NCBI RefSeq assembly: GCF_021130785.1
Contig: NC_060213.1
Span: forward strand, 64,022,001 to 64,086,000
Direction: 5' to 3'
DNA from: Homalodisca vitripennis
Lineage: Eukaryota > Arthropoda > Insecta > Hemiptera > Cicadellidae
Length of the DNA: 64,000 nucleotides
Part shown: positions 12,271 through 24,480 of the stretch, in pieces
How positions within the stretch are numbered: position 1 is the stretch's first letter
How the letters are laid out: each line of letters starts with the position of its first letter
Made by a program: the position numbers and the translations under genes
Notes under the pieces: model-generated
What the model saw: the letters and a program-made list of their open reading frames with translations, nothing else
Told to the model about the DNA's origin: nothing
The model's database searches: none

Positions 12271-13865
12271 TCACTTTTTCATTCAACATACAACAGGACA
12301 GGGATTTTCAAAATCAAAGTTTAAGTTATGTTTGGGATTCATCTCTACGCCACTATATTGTGTAATATTACAAAGTAATATTGAAAGCAAATTATAAAAA
12401 ACCATTAAATACGCATTTTGGTAAAAAAAAGAAGCTAAGATATAAGATATAACTACACTAAGTTTATATCGAGTTAATATATAACTTTAAAAATACCATG
12501 AAAGATGATTAAATTGTTTGCAGTAATATTATAAATTTAAATAGTTATTTTCTTTTTTAATCAAACAATAACAGCTAATATTTAAAAATCTATACCACAT
12601 GTTTCTGCCTCAGATAAATACAGTTACTGTACTTTTATATTAAATGTGCCACAGTTTTTATCTGCAGCAATATATTACTATTAAAATAAATTTACAAACC
12701 TTTCATTTCTTTCTATAGGCAAAAAAAATATAAAACGAACTTAAAACTGAAATAACGATTCAAAATAATCAATTATTACATTTGGATTTTGAATGTAAAC
12801 TATTCCAACCAATTCACATGCTGTAGATTATATTATGGTTTTAAGTATTCATATATGTGAGATATAACATATCTCTTCTAACTTCCATTGAACAGAACTA
12901 CGCTTGGATGGAAAACATTCATACGGTTTCTCTCTTGAACGAGTTAATTAACATTGACATAAGCTGAATTCAGACATGCAGACGTAATTGAATACGATGT
13001 ACTTATAAGGGTTCTCGCCTGTATAGCTCACAATTCGCAATTAAATATGTAAATGTATTGTAAGGACTTAATTAAATACTACACACGCGTTTATCTTTTC
13101 AACTGTTCGAGTCATTGAATATCTACGTACATAAAATATTGAAGTACGTGTGTAATTCCTCATATGCACACGTTTTAATTTATGTGATCATTTGTAAAAC
13201 TTTAAAAACATAAATTCCGATAAAACACTCGGAAATTAAGACTATAACTGAAAAATAAGTTGTTTTAGTAGTTCCAATATTGGTTTAAAAAAGTATTGTA
13301 AACACTAACAGAAATATCTAAAGTGTTACACTTACTTAGTACATTTCGTTGCCCGATTAAACATTATAAAAGATAAGTAATTATATATTTGTTTCATAAT
13401 TTTTTTTGGAATACTGGAAACATTATAACCTTTGCACTTTTGTACATTTCACCTCTTTAAACGCCAAAATGTAATCAATGAAACTGAAAAGCTCGGTAGA
13501 TACGTAGTATCTCAGCTATATCGTTAACTATGCAGATATTCCCAAGTTATTATGTAAATTAGAAAATTATCTGAAACAAACACATTTATAAATACAATAC
13601 ACAGCAATAACAACCTGAGCGCTTCTTTCGCACGGGATTCCATTATAAAGAAAACAACGGAATGGAAAATTAAATTATTAACAACAGGAAGATTCCAGGT
13701 AGATATCTTTTGTTCTAGAGGATTTTGGGTTTTAAATACTGTTACCAATCGGATGCTAAATAATTTATTATTTCAGGCTTACTAACTTAAATGCCTTACC
13801 AGCCGGGTTTTTCTTATTTCTCAATAATTTTATATTATTATTGTCTGAGCGTTTGCGAAGCCTAT

Positions 13866-16385
13866 TAATCAAAATAGAAATAGAAATAGAAATAATTTAT
13901 TTCCCATTACCATAACAACATTCAAATCATATAATACATTGTATATAATTTAACATTTCATCCAGCATCAAGAAAACAACAACAGACGCATACCCTAGAA
14001 ACTAATCTAAATAACAATACAAGGATAAATAGATAAATAATCTTAATAGTATAAATAAATAACAATACTTATAACAAAGCAAGATACAATTCTTCTAGGT
14101 ACTTCAGAACATATTTAGATGCTTATATACAACAGTCATATTCAGCCATAAATTAAAAAAAAAAAAAACTTTTAATGGTTAGGAAATTTAGGACCTCATA
14201 GGTAATACCTGCTTTGAGGTTCCCTCAAAAATTAGTTAATTTCTTTTATCAGTACTTTACTTTTATAACAAATTTTTTAAGTTAGTAAAAAACAAAATAT
14301 AGATTATTCCCATAAATTTCCATGTTATTCGTTATTTACTCAATAAAATTTGATTTGATCCCCTTAATGTATAAAAATATGATATGCATAGCAATTCAAT
14401 ATAGTACAGCATAATATAGGAACAATATATGTCTCAATGTATCCTAGAATATATTAGACCCTCAATATCATCCTGCAAGAATAGCCATTTCTTAAGTTCT
14501 GTTTTAAATCTCCTACTAGCCTTAATTCTTTTCAAAGGTTCAGGTAATATGTTAAAAATCTTTGGTGCTACATAAAAGTACGTTCTCTGGAAAAAGGTTT
14601 AAAAACGGTCTTGGAGTTTGCAACAGATTTGGCCTTCTTAGTCTAGATCGATAAGTTCCATCATTACTGGGCAAATTTCCACTCTGCATATAAAAACATA
14701 ATTAACACCTTAAATACAAACAAATATCTAACTGGTAATATTTTCATGCTCAAAAAGAGAGGAAAGGATGGTTCATATCTATTTTTCCCTAAAATAATTC
14801 TTATTAGCTGCTTCTGCTGAGTGGACAATCGGATAAATATTTGAATAGTAAGAGCTTCCCCAACAAACAATGCCATACTCCAGCCTACTATTAACTAGGG
14901 AAAAGTATACAGTTCTCAATACGTCAACTGGGCATATATCTCTAATATTGATACATAAGTCTAATAACTGTGTTAAACTTTGATTTCAGCTTATTTATAT
15001 GTTTCTTCCAATTTAACTCCCTATCCAATACTACACCAAGATACTTAAATCTCATCACCTTTACACACTGTCACACAATTTATCATCACACACACCTTCC
15101 TTACACAGACATTCTAAACATACATACTTTATAGAGTTGTGAGACACATTAAGATCCCTCAGCGAAAAATTAATATAGACAGTTTTTCTCTGGACTCAGG
15201 ATTAGTTTTATTTTGTGTGAACCACCATCTTAATGATTTTTAAATCCTGACCAATGAGCAATTCCACCTCATCCCAATTATCACCAGCATATCATAATGC
15301 TGTGTCATCAGCAAATGATGTGATCATTCCATTTAGTCGGGCCAAACATAGATCATTTATATAGATTAAGAAGAGTATTTGCTCCCAACACTGAACCCTG
15401 TGGAACTCCAGATTTAATTTCACCCATATTACTCAAAACGCTATTTATTCTTACACATTGACTCCTTTGAGATAGATAACTCTTAAACCACATAAAAGTA
15501 TTACCCCTAATACCACAATTATAAATCTTATTTAGTAGTAAATTGTGATCCACAGTGTCAAAAGCTTTTTTTATATCAATGAACAGCCCACTTACCCTTT
15601 TACCGGTATTAATATTATTAGTAACTTGCTCCATAAAATTTAACAGAGCATTTTCCGTACTAATACCAGTCTGAAAACCAAACTGATTTTTTGAAAAAAA
15701 TTTTGTTTTGAGTAGAAAGGACATACTCTCTGCTTCATAATTTTTTCTATAACCTTTGAGAAGGTTGATAACAAGGATATAGGCCTATAATTGTTACAGT
15801 CAAATTTTAGAACCCTTTTTATGAATTGGTATTACAACTGCTTCCTTTTAGTTTACTTGGAAACACCCCTGTATGAAAAGCTTAAATTAATTATGTGTGT
15901 TAAAACCTTTGCAATAACATGACCAATTCTTTTCACTAAGGTAGAGCCTATCCCATCAATTCCAGGAGCTTTACCACTCTTTAAACCTTGTATACATCTT
16001 ATTACCTCCCCCTTCAGAAACATGCTGCATAAACAAAGAAGAAAACTTCATTGTTGGAGCAAAATTTCTCTTTATATTTCAGGTTATAAAAATTATCTGG
16101 CTTTACCTTCTGCAATAGATAAATCATTTACAATATTCAAGAAAAAGTTATTAAAGACATTAGCAACAGCAATGTTATCACTTACAACATTATCATCTAC
16201 TTTTAATTTATAATCAGAACAATCACCTTCTATTCCCCGTTATGTTGTTTAATACCCTCCATGTCTCTTTTGAATCTTTTGAACAATTATTAAAGATATT
16301 TCTATAAAATGATGTAATAATATTAATTCCGCATGTTTGTCCGAATCCAATCCACTTATTGCATGAATTTTGATTTATAAATTAG
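13866..16385 (-). mobile_element. 5'-truncated jockey/CR1-like LINE (LINE A)
   Basis: Minus-strand non-LTR retrotransposon remnant, present in unit 1 and missing from the matching place in unit 2 (near 29,745-29,800). The coding part runs from about 16,050 down to 14,440, followed by a 3' UTR. The 3' tail is a short run of ATTTCT units (plus strand 13,876-13,896, 'aaatagaaatagaaat'). An A14 run on the plus strand at 14,155-14,168 lies inside the 3' UTR. No endonuclease part is recognised, consistent with 5' truncation. Breakpoints are read from the alignment with unit 2 and are good to a few tens of bases. Confidence 0.88.
14440..16050 (-). pseudogene. LINE A reverse transcriptase, decayed
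   Basis: Encodes the reverse transcriptase used for target-primed copying of the element. Motifs in order on the minus strand: GKAPGIDGI near 15,960; VIPIHKKG and NYRPISLLSTFSKVIEK near 15,750-15,840; NQFGF then FIDIKKAFDTVDHNLLL and GVPQGSVLG in the open stretch 15,724-15,353; the catalytic FADD at 15,303-15,314; YFSLVNSRLEYGIVCWGS near 14,860-14,930; and a C-terminal IFNILPEPLKRI near 14,520-14,560. The GVPQGSVLG and FADD motifs lie in different frames, and other shifts separate the pieces, so it is inactive. Clade is judged from motif style only; jockey or CR1-like is likely. Confidence 0.88.
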
Positions 16386-17119
16386 CAATATTAAGTTCGA
16401 TGAAGGCGCATGTCTCTCCATAGTATTTCTTCAGCATTCATAATCACGTTTACATTGTTCTTATAAATAACCATAATCTCAAAGAAATATTTCAGAATAA
16501 ATCAATTTGTTTATAAACAAAGTGTAATAATATGAAATTTTTAATGTGACATAGTAGCACATCTAGTAGTACATCTGTACGTAAACCTATATATTGAGGA
16601 AAATCCATAATAATAACATCAAATACAACTAAAATGTAAACTACAAATATTTGATTTTCTATTATCTAGGATAATAAGGGCCTTCTCGATTTTCAATTGA
16701 GTAAAATCCTACTTTTTTAAGAAATTTATTTTAAATAAAATGTAATATCGTAATATCATCATCATATGGTTAACTAACTACAACCGTATTTATTATTAGA
16801 TATGTTGAAATATATGAAGCAAATGTTATATTTCACCTTTTATATGGACTCGGTAACGTGGTCTTTTCGTGTCTCTTATAATGATAATTAAGTTATATTA
16901 GTTATTATTACAGTTAAAAGCAGACTTTTTCAATAATATCCTTTTATTTTTATAGTCTATATATCTAGAACACAAATACTCTTACCTGTATTCAAATGAA
17001 GAATGATTCAATTTACTATTAAAAAACTTACAATTGTCAAATAAAAAAATCCAAACAACTACTCCAACGCAAAACAAACTACTTATGAGAAATGTTTGCC
17101 ATAAAAAAGATACTTTTTA

Positions 17120-17530
17120 CTAAGAGGACGTTCATGAAGTGGGCTTCCCATTCATAAATCTCCAGTGAATCTAGTTTTAAGCAGTTTATTTAACGAAGCA
17201 ACGGAAACAGTAGATAACCTCTCTCTCTTGGGATAACTTGCGACGATGAATGGCAGAATGAGATAACATACTGCAGATAACAAACGTACGTGTCTGAACA
17301 GGAGCTGGGCGGCGCGGCGTGTCGTGGCATGTCCTGACATGATAGACCTGTGGGAATTGGTAACACAACTTAAACTAATGTCATGATATAGGATTAGAGA
17401 TTAACCCATTATTAGGAACACCATTGTTTTATCAAGTAAGACTCATTTGCGTTATCCACTGAAAATATTCAGTAAAACAAAAAGTATACATTTGTTTTAT
17501 TTCGATTTAATAATATTTATTTATTTCATT
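17120..17530. repeat. High-conservation block of D (copy 1)
   Basis: Much more similar to its partner (31,375-31,790) than most of D. It includes a GC-rich core near 17,300-17,345 with 'gctgggcggcgcggcgtgtc'. Minus-strand ORFs in both copies share STVSVASLNKLLKT, but one copy shifts frame relative to the other upstream of it. The conservation is therefore not clearly protein-coding. A former exon or a regulatory element are alternatives. Confidence 0.6.
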
Positions 17531-17739
17531 CACGTAGTAAAATAAAGTTTTAAAATTTTAGTGTTTTTAAAACGCTTTTAAAACACTTCACTTAGGATAC
17601 AATTTATGTATAAATTTTAATTAAAAATGGAACTCTACTTTTTCAAGTATTAAAATCTAAATTCATCTTCGGGTTTAAAAAGCCTCAATATATTATGAAT
17701 ATGCACAAAAGTAAAAACAAAAAACTAAAAACTGTGGCA

Positions 17740-18110
17740 ATGGATTGTTACTCAGACATGTACATGATACTTCACTAGTACACCAACATCATGAAGTCCA
17801 GACAAATAAAATGCCCAAGCGATCTCACTGCACGGAAGCAATTCGCAAACGACACGCGGAGAGACACGCATCAACGAAGGTGGAAGACTGCCGAGAGGAT
17901 CAGGATGGCGATGATCGGGAGAGGCAGAGGGGAGTAAAGTACTGCCTTATTTTTCGGTCCTGGACCTGAATGGCATGTGTGTATGAATTTCATTGGTTAA
18001 AGAGGAGGGTAGATTTAAATCCTCGGAACGTAGTGTTATGCATCTGGTAACATATTAAGATGGCAATGTCTGAAATCCTATTATCCTTTTAAATTATTTA
18101 TACCAATAAG
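17740..18110. repeat. Second high-conservation block of D (copy 1)
   Basis: Partner is 31,985-32,345. A run of over 60 bases around 17,855-17,920 ('gacacgcggagagacacgca' and onward) is nearly unchanged. The plus-strand ORF at 17,745-17,969 is charged (Arg/His/Glu/Asp-rich) but the unit 2 copy has frame-changing indels. No function assigned. Confidence 0.55.
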
Positions 18111-20819
18111 AATAAATAATCGCATAATTTCAGATTATTGCTGAAAAATTTCGCTTCGTAGGATCTATATTTTTCACAGTAACAGGTTGGGTAACTCAGT
18201 TTTAGTGAGGTATAACAATCCAACCGTGTAGTCTGCATAATTGTGTAGCAATCATAAAACGTAACTGCGTTGTACTCGTAGATAGAAGCTGCGCAATGCA
18301 GATGTTATTCTATTAAATTATAATTACATCACGTTACTATATCTGTAAGATCATTGATTTCTTTTACCGCAGCAGAGTGTCAAGCTTACTACTGCAGATT
18401 TTGTTAAAAACTTATTATGCAATGCTATGTTATTTGGATTCCACTTATTCTTTATACGGAATTAGGTTTTTTGAAAATGTATGGCTAAGAAATATACAAA
18501 TATGATCATTTTTAATGTTCAGCAGTTTTTTAATAATGATAATAAAACATTTTTAGGTGGATTGTGTATACAAAATCAGCCGTTTGCAATTAATTTCATG
18601 GCAGCACTTAAGGAAAATTTTCACATAACCTCATCGAACATGATCCCTAAGGCCAAAAGAATACCTCTGATTAAAATTTTATATAAACCTTGGGTTTTAA
18701 AAATAATAACTGCTCCAAAAGTGCACACAACATTTAAACTTGGTACAAAAATGTATTTTAGAAATAACTTTACTGATTGGCCAGCTCGGTATACTATTTC
18801 GTTCCAAAATGGATACCTGGCGTTTAAACTTTCAAAATATTCGTAAATTAGTTATTTAAGAACTTTAAGAAAATAAATAAATGTTCTGGAATATATTTCA
18901 AGCGTTTATTGAGATACCGATTCCATGTAAATACTATAATAATTCTCGGGAGGATGCAATCGCATCGAAAAAACTAAAAGTGAAATGGCATTATAAACCA
19001 TTTTTAATAATTTCCTTAAAAACTGTTGATTGTTTCATGAAATGTTAAATATGTTGCCACTTAAATTGATTAACGGAAACTAATATTCCTATGATAAGGA
19101 ACTCTTTGCATCGTAAAAGTTGTCTCCCCGTCGCTCTGCAGGAATAGATAACACACTCAGGATGCTATTAAGGTGGCATGGATTAACCCTCATAGTATCC
19201 GTTGTGAACTAAAGCTACATTCGTGAAAGGGCCAACTTTGTTACATTGAGATCTGATCAAAAACAGGAAGTCGTTCCTCATGTTACCGTTGGAAATGTTA
19301 CCAGTAAATGCAGTGGCTATTCCAACTAAGACATTAATTTCCTAAATGACTTTCCGATTCCGGCGTTAATTATAGCGCTTATCAGTTAAAGGTTGAAAGT
19401 TCAAGTATATCACATAGTATTAATGTTTGTTGTTTGTATTTTTTAATAAATCGGAATAGCTTATATTTGTGAAAATATTACAAGAAGCTTACTAAGACGT
19501 AACTTTTAATGCTCCTGTTTTATGAGCGTTAAAAAATATACAAAAGTACATTTTGTAATGTCAAAAGCCGGGCACGCCTAATCGAATTACTTAGTGTATT
19601 GTTTATTAATAAGAATATCATATATTTTGTTAAAATAATTTAATAGAAAATGTAAGAATTATTTCATAATTGATCAATTTAAAATATATCCCTGCACGTA
19701 CTTTTGTTACATCCTTTTGTATAATTTTACTTAGGATATTTTGTCGTATTTGGAAAAGATAAAAAGAGATAAAAGAAACATCTAAAACTTCATAGACTTA
19801 AATGTTATATATTTACTCGTATTTATAGGGGAATGCCGTATCATGTTACTACCTTTCTGAAATATTGAATTGTAAGTGTGGGAAGTACTACACAAACTAG
19901 CTATTATGTTATTTTATTTTGTTAAAACGGAAACTAAAAATATATGTTAAAGAAATATTTTTTGTTTAAATATCTGAAAAACTTTGTATGAGTTTATCAA
20001 TTCAATTATAGACGTAAGTGCTATGACATAACTTAATTTTACAATAGTGAATGCATATAGTAATAAGTTAGTTACTTCTTAAATGAGCAAGTAAGTGTAA
20101 GTTTTGGCAAAAAAGTTACTCATTTCTAATGATTCACTTTTATAATCATTATTCATATAAAATAACACATGAAATCAAAGTAAAGCCCAATGGTAGCTTT
20201 TATTACTTGGTTAACTGAGGTAGGGTAACTTAAATGTATTACTAATGTTGAGGTTAGTTCCATTTCACATTCTGCTTAGTGTACCGTCTGAAATCAGTGA
20301 TACTATCACATATTTCACTCTTTGAATCTGAAATCTGAAGAGATATAGGAAATGAAGATTTAAAACGAACTCTGAATCATTTATAAATCTGAGACACATA
20401 GACTACAAAATAGGTCTGTCTCGTTTACTCAGCAGCCATCCAGAGTAATCCAGATGGTGTCTCATGGTCTCCACAGATGCGCAATTTATATATCCCAAAT
20501 GACGTCATGTTGGGGTTTTCTAACATATATTTTCAATATTGCTAGTTCTTTTAGGGTTAAAAAATACATAACGAACGCGCAATTGAGGGGATCGGGAGGA
20601 TGAAAGGAGGACAAAGCCTATCTCGCCGGTAGCGGTCATTCTGATCCTGACCGTTACGGTGAGTGGTAGGTAGGTAGAGGAGTAATTTTGTTTTGGCAGT
20701 AAATTCTATTATTATATTAGCGAATTCGCAATTTTTATGGCGATATCAACATATGCCTTTTGGAATTGCCGAGACAAGTTTCGACAGGTCGTCGAGGGGT
20801 AGACGGAAGATTTGCTGTG

Positions 20820-21215
20820 GTCGTAAGTATTAATTAAATAGAAACGGTATATTACACCCAGAATTGAAAACAGAGATATACTCTTAGGTTTGCGTGGTGA
20901 TTTTTACCTCTTGTCTTCCTTTAGTGACCATGCGTCTCGAGGAGTGTCGGGGTTACAGTAAGTATTAAGTTACTTGATAACGGTGTAATCCACCCATAAT
21001 AACTAACAGACAAATACTCTGATAGTTTAGTACTAGAAACGGATTATTCCACCTATAATTATACTCAGATATTTTGGTATAAAGGACGGTGACCCCGTTA
21101 GTTGTAACAGAGTAATACTCTGATGGTCTAGTTCCAGAGACTGTGTAATCCACCGATAGTGGCAAACATAGTATAACTATGATAGATTACTTCTAGGAAC
21201 GACGGTGTAGGTGGT
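20820..21215 (+). repeat. Degenerate 45-60 bp modular repeats
   Basis: A phrase like 'acggtgtaatccacc' followed by 'aacagagtaatactctgat' recurs imperfectly at about 20,844, 20,978, 21,038, 21,085, 21,141 and 21,201. The same array is present at 35,235-35,610 in unit 2. The right half lies in the near-identical block described next. Confidence 0.65.
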
Positions 21216-21371
21216 AAATATTCAGAGCCATTTTATTTAGGACTCTACAAAATGATTCCGGATTACAGTTACCGCGCAACCCGGTTTGACCGGCTATAGA
21301 TTTATTAACAGTTCGAAAACCTCCTTACAGTTTACTTTCGAACATTCAATCTTTCATGATTGAAAAGAAGT
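21113..21371. repeat. 259-bp block, one mismatch to unit 2
   Basis: Compared base by base with 35,511-35,769, the two are the same length and differ only at the t/c inside 'gtagg(t/c)ggtaaa'. Both flanks drop at once to the usual diverged state: 'gttgtaacagag' against 'tttgcaacagat' on the left, 'agttacgaagatt' against 'agtgacaaagttt' on the right. No ORF of note lies inside. Confidence 0.92.
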
Positions 21372-21711
21372 TACGAAGATTAGATGTAAAGCGGGCTCTG
21401 TATTAAGTTACCCTAAAACAGCTGTAGTTTGTTCTCTACTTTCAAATCGTCATTGGGAATATAAATACATTGAAGAATTATTAAATAAATTAGGATTAAA
21501 TTTTTATTTGAAAAATGAATTATAATAAAAAGAAGTTGTCACTAATCAATAACTTATATTTTCTAACCGCTTAATATTTGTAGGCCTACACCTCGTGCCT
21601 ACATCATTAATACATCATTTAATAAAACATTTTACTCGTTTATCTATATCAACATATAAATTGTCACTACAGCCGAAGTATAAATAATTTGAAATCTGAG
21701 AAAGGGCTTGT

Positions 21712-21839
21712 TTGTTGGGAGAGAAAGAAATGGACAGCCACCTGGCGACCTCAAGCCACGTAAACATGTCGCTTACATCCGGTTCCGGAATTATTTCTCT
21801 GACCGGAAATGGGGAACATTGTAAAAGTACCGTAGTAAT

Positions 21840-21881
<42 letters not shown>
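21712..21881 (+). repeat. Frame-preserving block next to (AT)n, copy 1
   Basis: From an ATG at 21,730 the plus frame reads through a segment sharing GIISLTGNGEHCKST with the unit 2 copy (from 36,212). The copies differ by a 3-base in-frame indel (one Asn codon). An AT run at about 21,844-21,881 follows. Unit 2 has 'gcag' then 'gtatat' at this border, which could be a splice donor, but unit 1 does not. Weak evidence for a small exon; it may equally be part of a dispersed repeat. Confidence 0.4.
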
Positions 21882-21883
<2 letters not shown>

Positions 21884-22099
21884 CAGGCCTGCTAGATGCT
21901 CAGCTGCTGGACGTGGCAACAATTTTCGTCATTGGTATTTTTTTTTCTTAAGGGTAAAAACATGGAGGTGTATAATCCACACATTTAAAAGCTCATCTAA
22001 CATAAGGGAATTAAACGTACTCTGCCTAAGTATTAATTAGGTATTAAATATTTTTTTATTTATAAAATTGAAATTAGATAATCAATTGAGAGTAATAAC

Positions 22100-22970
22100 A
22101 AGATAAGAGTACGCCACACCACGTGTCGCGTAACAGCCTTAAGTCTGAGTTCAAATCTATAGCTCATTCCATCCTGCGATCAGACAGGAAATAAATGTTT
22201 ACAGCCTCCAGGAAGACAGAATAGAAGATTCTCCAGCCTACTGAGTGAAAGATTTCAATAACGATCAGCTAAATCCTATGGATATACATGCACATTTAAA
22301 GGACTAATTCTTCTCTACGAATAAAAGTTTCTTCCAAAATATAATGTCTACAGATAAATTTGTTCTTCAGATATCCAGCAAAAAACGACACACAGGCAGA
22401 CAGACATTGTCAGAACCCTATGATAAAATGATGAAACGAATAAAAATATACAATATTTCAAATGTATAGCTCTAATTAATCACGAGTTATTAATCTGAGT
22501 TTATGTTTTGCTAACGCTCAGCCTAATCCCATGAAGGTATAAGCACTATTATCGAACTGAGTCTCGTCTAGAAACAAATAAACTGATACAATGGAGTATC
22601 GAAGGACAGATGTAAGGTAACGAAAGTCTTACAAAACAAATCGACCAAATATCAGGTGTAAAATGTCATACTGAAGTATGTTTACAAATTTGTTTATTAT
22701 ACGACGTATGACTTTCTTGTTGCCATCGTCCATAAGCCAACGTAAAATTGCTTACAGACGCTCAGCTAAATACCATGAAATGACATGCCTCGTCATCGAA
22801 CTATATTTTTCTCATATAGAATAATTATTCTTAATGCAAAATTTTAAGTCTATAGGTCAGTTTGTTATTATCTTTTAGTCTCTAATGGTAGGCTTCGCTA
22901 ACGCTCATCCAATTACAAGAATAAATTATGTCTAATGATTTAGGAGCAATTTGAATCAATAATATACTCC
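22100..22970 (+). repeat. Dispersed repeat with 'gctaacgctca' motifs
   Basis: Starts near 'gagtacgccacaccacgtgt' and carries repeated phrases such as 'gctaacgctcagcc' (22,510), 'gacgctcagcta' (22,758) and 'cgctaacgctcatcc' (22,893). The unit 2 copy is 36,595-37,400. An inverted, more diverged copy lies at 61,800-62,615, so this is an independent interspersed family nested in D. No protein encoded. Confidence 0.7.
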
Positions 22971-23194
22971 TTTGAGGTAGAGTCTTAATAACTTGGCAAG
23001 TTAAATACCCTACAATAAATTATTCAAGATTATTCCAAAGTTAATACAACTACAGTAATTGCAAATTAAACAATTAAGGTACTAATTGGTTTATAACAAA
23101 ATTTCATATAATTTACTACATTATTTTCTGGATTCTCGTTTTGGCTGATCTAACTGTTTGATAAATTACTAAACAGATCATAAAGGTGGAAATA

Positions 23195-23224
23195 CAGGGT
23201 GACCACCGGGAACCGGACGTTTTT
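23195..23224 (+). repeat. Left terminal inverted repeat of mariner
   Basis: Begins 'cagggtgacc' and ends 'ggacgttttt'. The only difference from the right end is at position 11 of the repeat (a here, g at the right). Confidence 0.97.
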
Positions 23225-23292
23225 CAAATAAACATAAACCACTTATTTTATTACATAGAAATTTTTGTACTTACATGCCATTTAAGAACAAT

Positions 23293-24426
23293 GTTACTTA
23301 TGGAATATAACGTCAAATAGATGGTGTCCATTTTCTTGAATGCAGGTATCCAACCTTTTAAGAGAAACCGCATGTACACATTCGAGAAGCTATTCATCAA
23401 TTGCTGCCACTTCGGTCTTGATTGCATCCTTTAGCTCTGCCAAGGTGCGAGGTTTGTTGTTGTAGAGTCGTGATTTGAGGCACCCCCACAAAAAAAAGTC
23501 ACAAGTCGTCAAGTCTGGTGACCTCGGGGGCCACTGGATGTCGCCGAAACGGGAAATGAGCCTTCCTGGAAACATCCGACGGACCACAGCCATTGACAAG
23601 CGAGCAGTATGCGGTGTGGCACCATCTTGTTGAAAATAAACGTGTTCATTTCTGTGTAGACCTCGTCTTCTCAGTTGTGGACGTAAGAAAGTGTTCAGCA
23701 TGTGAGTGTAACGTTCGAGGTTGACTGTTCCTGAGGCTCCATTTTCACCTTCAAAAAAATATGGGACCAATAATTCCAAAAGTGGCAACCGCACACCACA
23801 CAGTTACACGTTCTGAATGGAGAGGTTTTTTGGTGAATTATGCGAGGATTCTCGGTTGCCCAGTAACGTAGATGTTGCTTGTTAACTTCTCCATTTAAAT
23901 TAAAATGTGCCTCATCACTCATAATGATTATTGTGCTGTCATTATCTTCGAGCAACACTTGCATGTGAATGGCGAAGTCCTCTCGCTGAGCGTAATCTCT
24001 TTCCTTTAGCTTCTGAACAACACACATTTTATAGGGATGAAATTTTAAATCACTTTGCAAAATTTTCCGCACTGATTCACGCTTTAACCTTAGTTCACTT
24101 GCATGTCTTCTTGCTGAACGACTTGGGCTCCGAATGAGGGCTAGTCTCACCCTCTCGACGTTTTCCGGCGTCCTTACGGTCTTCCTTGGGCCAAGAGATT
24201 TTTTCTTTAAAATAACTCCTGTCGTTCTCAGATTTTGAACCCACCTGAGAATAGTATTGCGGGTAGGAACCGTACAATGGCGTCCAAGGTTGAAATGAGT
24301 GCGAAAAAGCCGTTGTACCGTTGTAACAGACTCGCCATTTTGCACATACTCGTCGTATGCAAACATGCGATGCTCCACTGTCCACTGCTCCATGGCTACT
24401 GAAATAGCATTATATAGCGAGGTCAT
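23293..24426 (-). pseudogene. Mariner-like transposase, inactivated
   Basis: Would excise and integrate the element by binding its terminal repeats. The first open part (24,426-23,695) begins with a DUF4817-like helix-turn-helix region (motif YVQNGESVTTVQRLF), then a second DNA-binding region, then MSDEAHFNLNG with the first catalytic Asp. The reading continues in another frame in 23,794-23,390: YFQQDGATPHTA with the second Asp, then WPPRSPDLTTCDFFLWG with the third. I count 41 residues between the last two Asp (DD41D), the spacing reported for rosa-like mariners. A one-base frameshift near 23,780 and an in-frame stop at 23,390-23,392, before a further 30 or so sensible codons, make it inactive. 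Start chosen at the first Met near the upstream TIR. Confidence 0.93.
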
Positions 24427-24480
24427 TCACCACACTCCCCCCCCCTCTCCCATCTTGGCTGAGTGTGTACTAGCAATTCC

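Noticed and set aside
16022..16213. 63-codon plus-strand ORF
   Set aside because: Antisense to the LINE A coding region, which accounts for its open frame.
17152..17368. Protein gene on the minus strand shared by both D copies
   Set aside because: The shared C-terminal peptide is real, but the copies switch frames upstream and have different starts. The conservation is kept only as a non-coding block.
18481..18846. 121-codon plus-strand ORF, one of the longest in the window
   Set aside because: The duplicated copy near 32,820-33,190 has in-frame stops and several frame-changing indels, and there is no recognisable motif. Most likely a chance ORF in AT-rich DNA.
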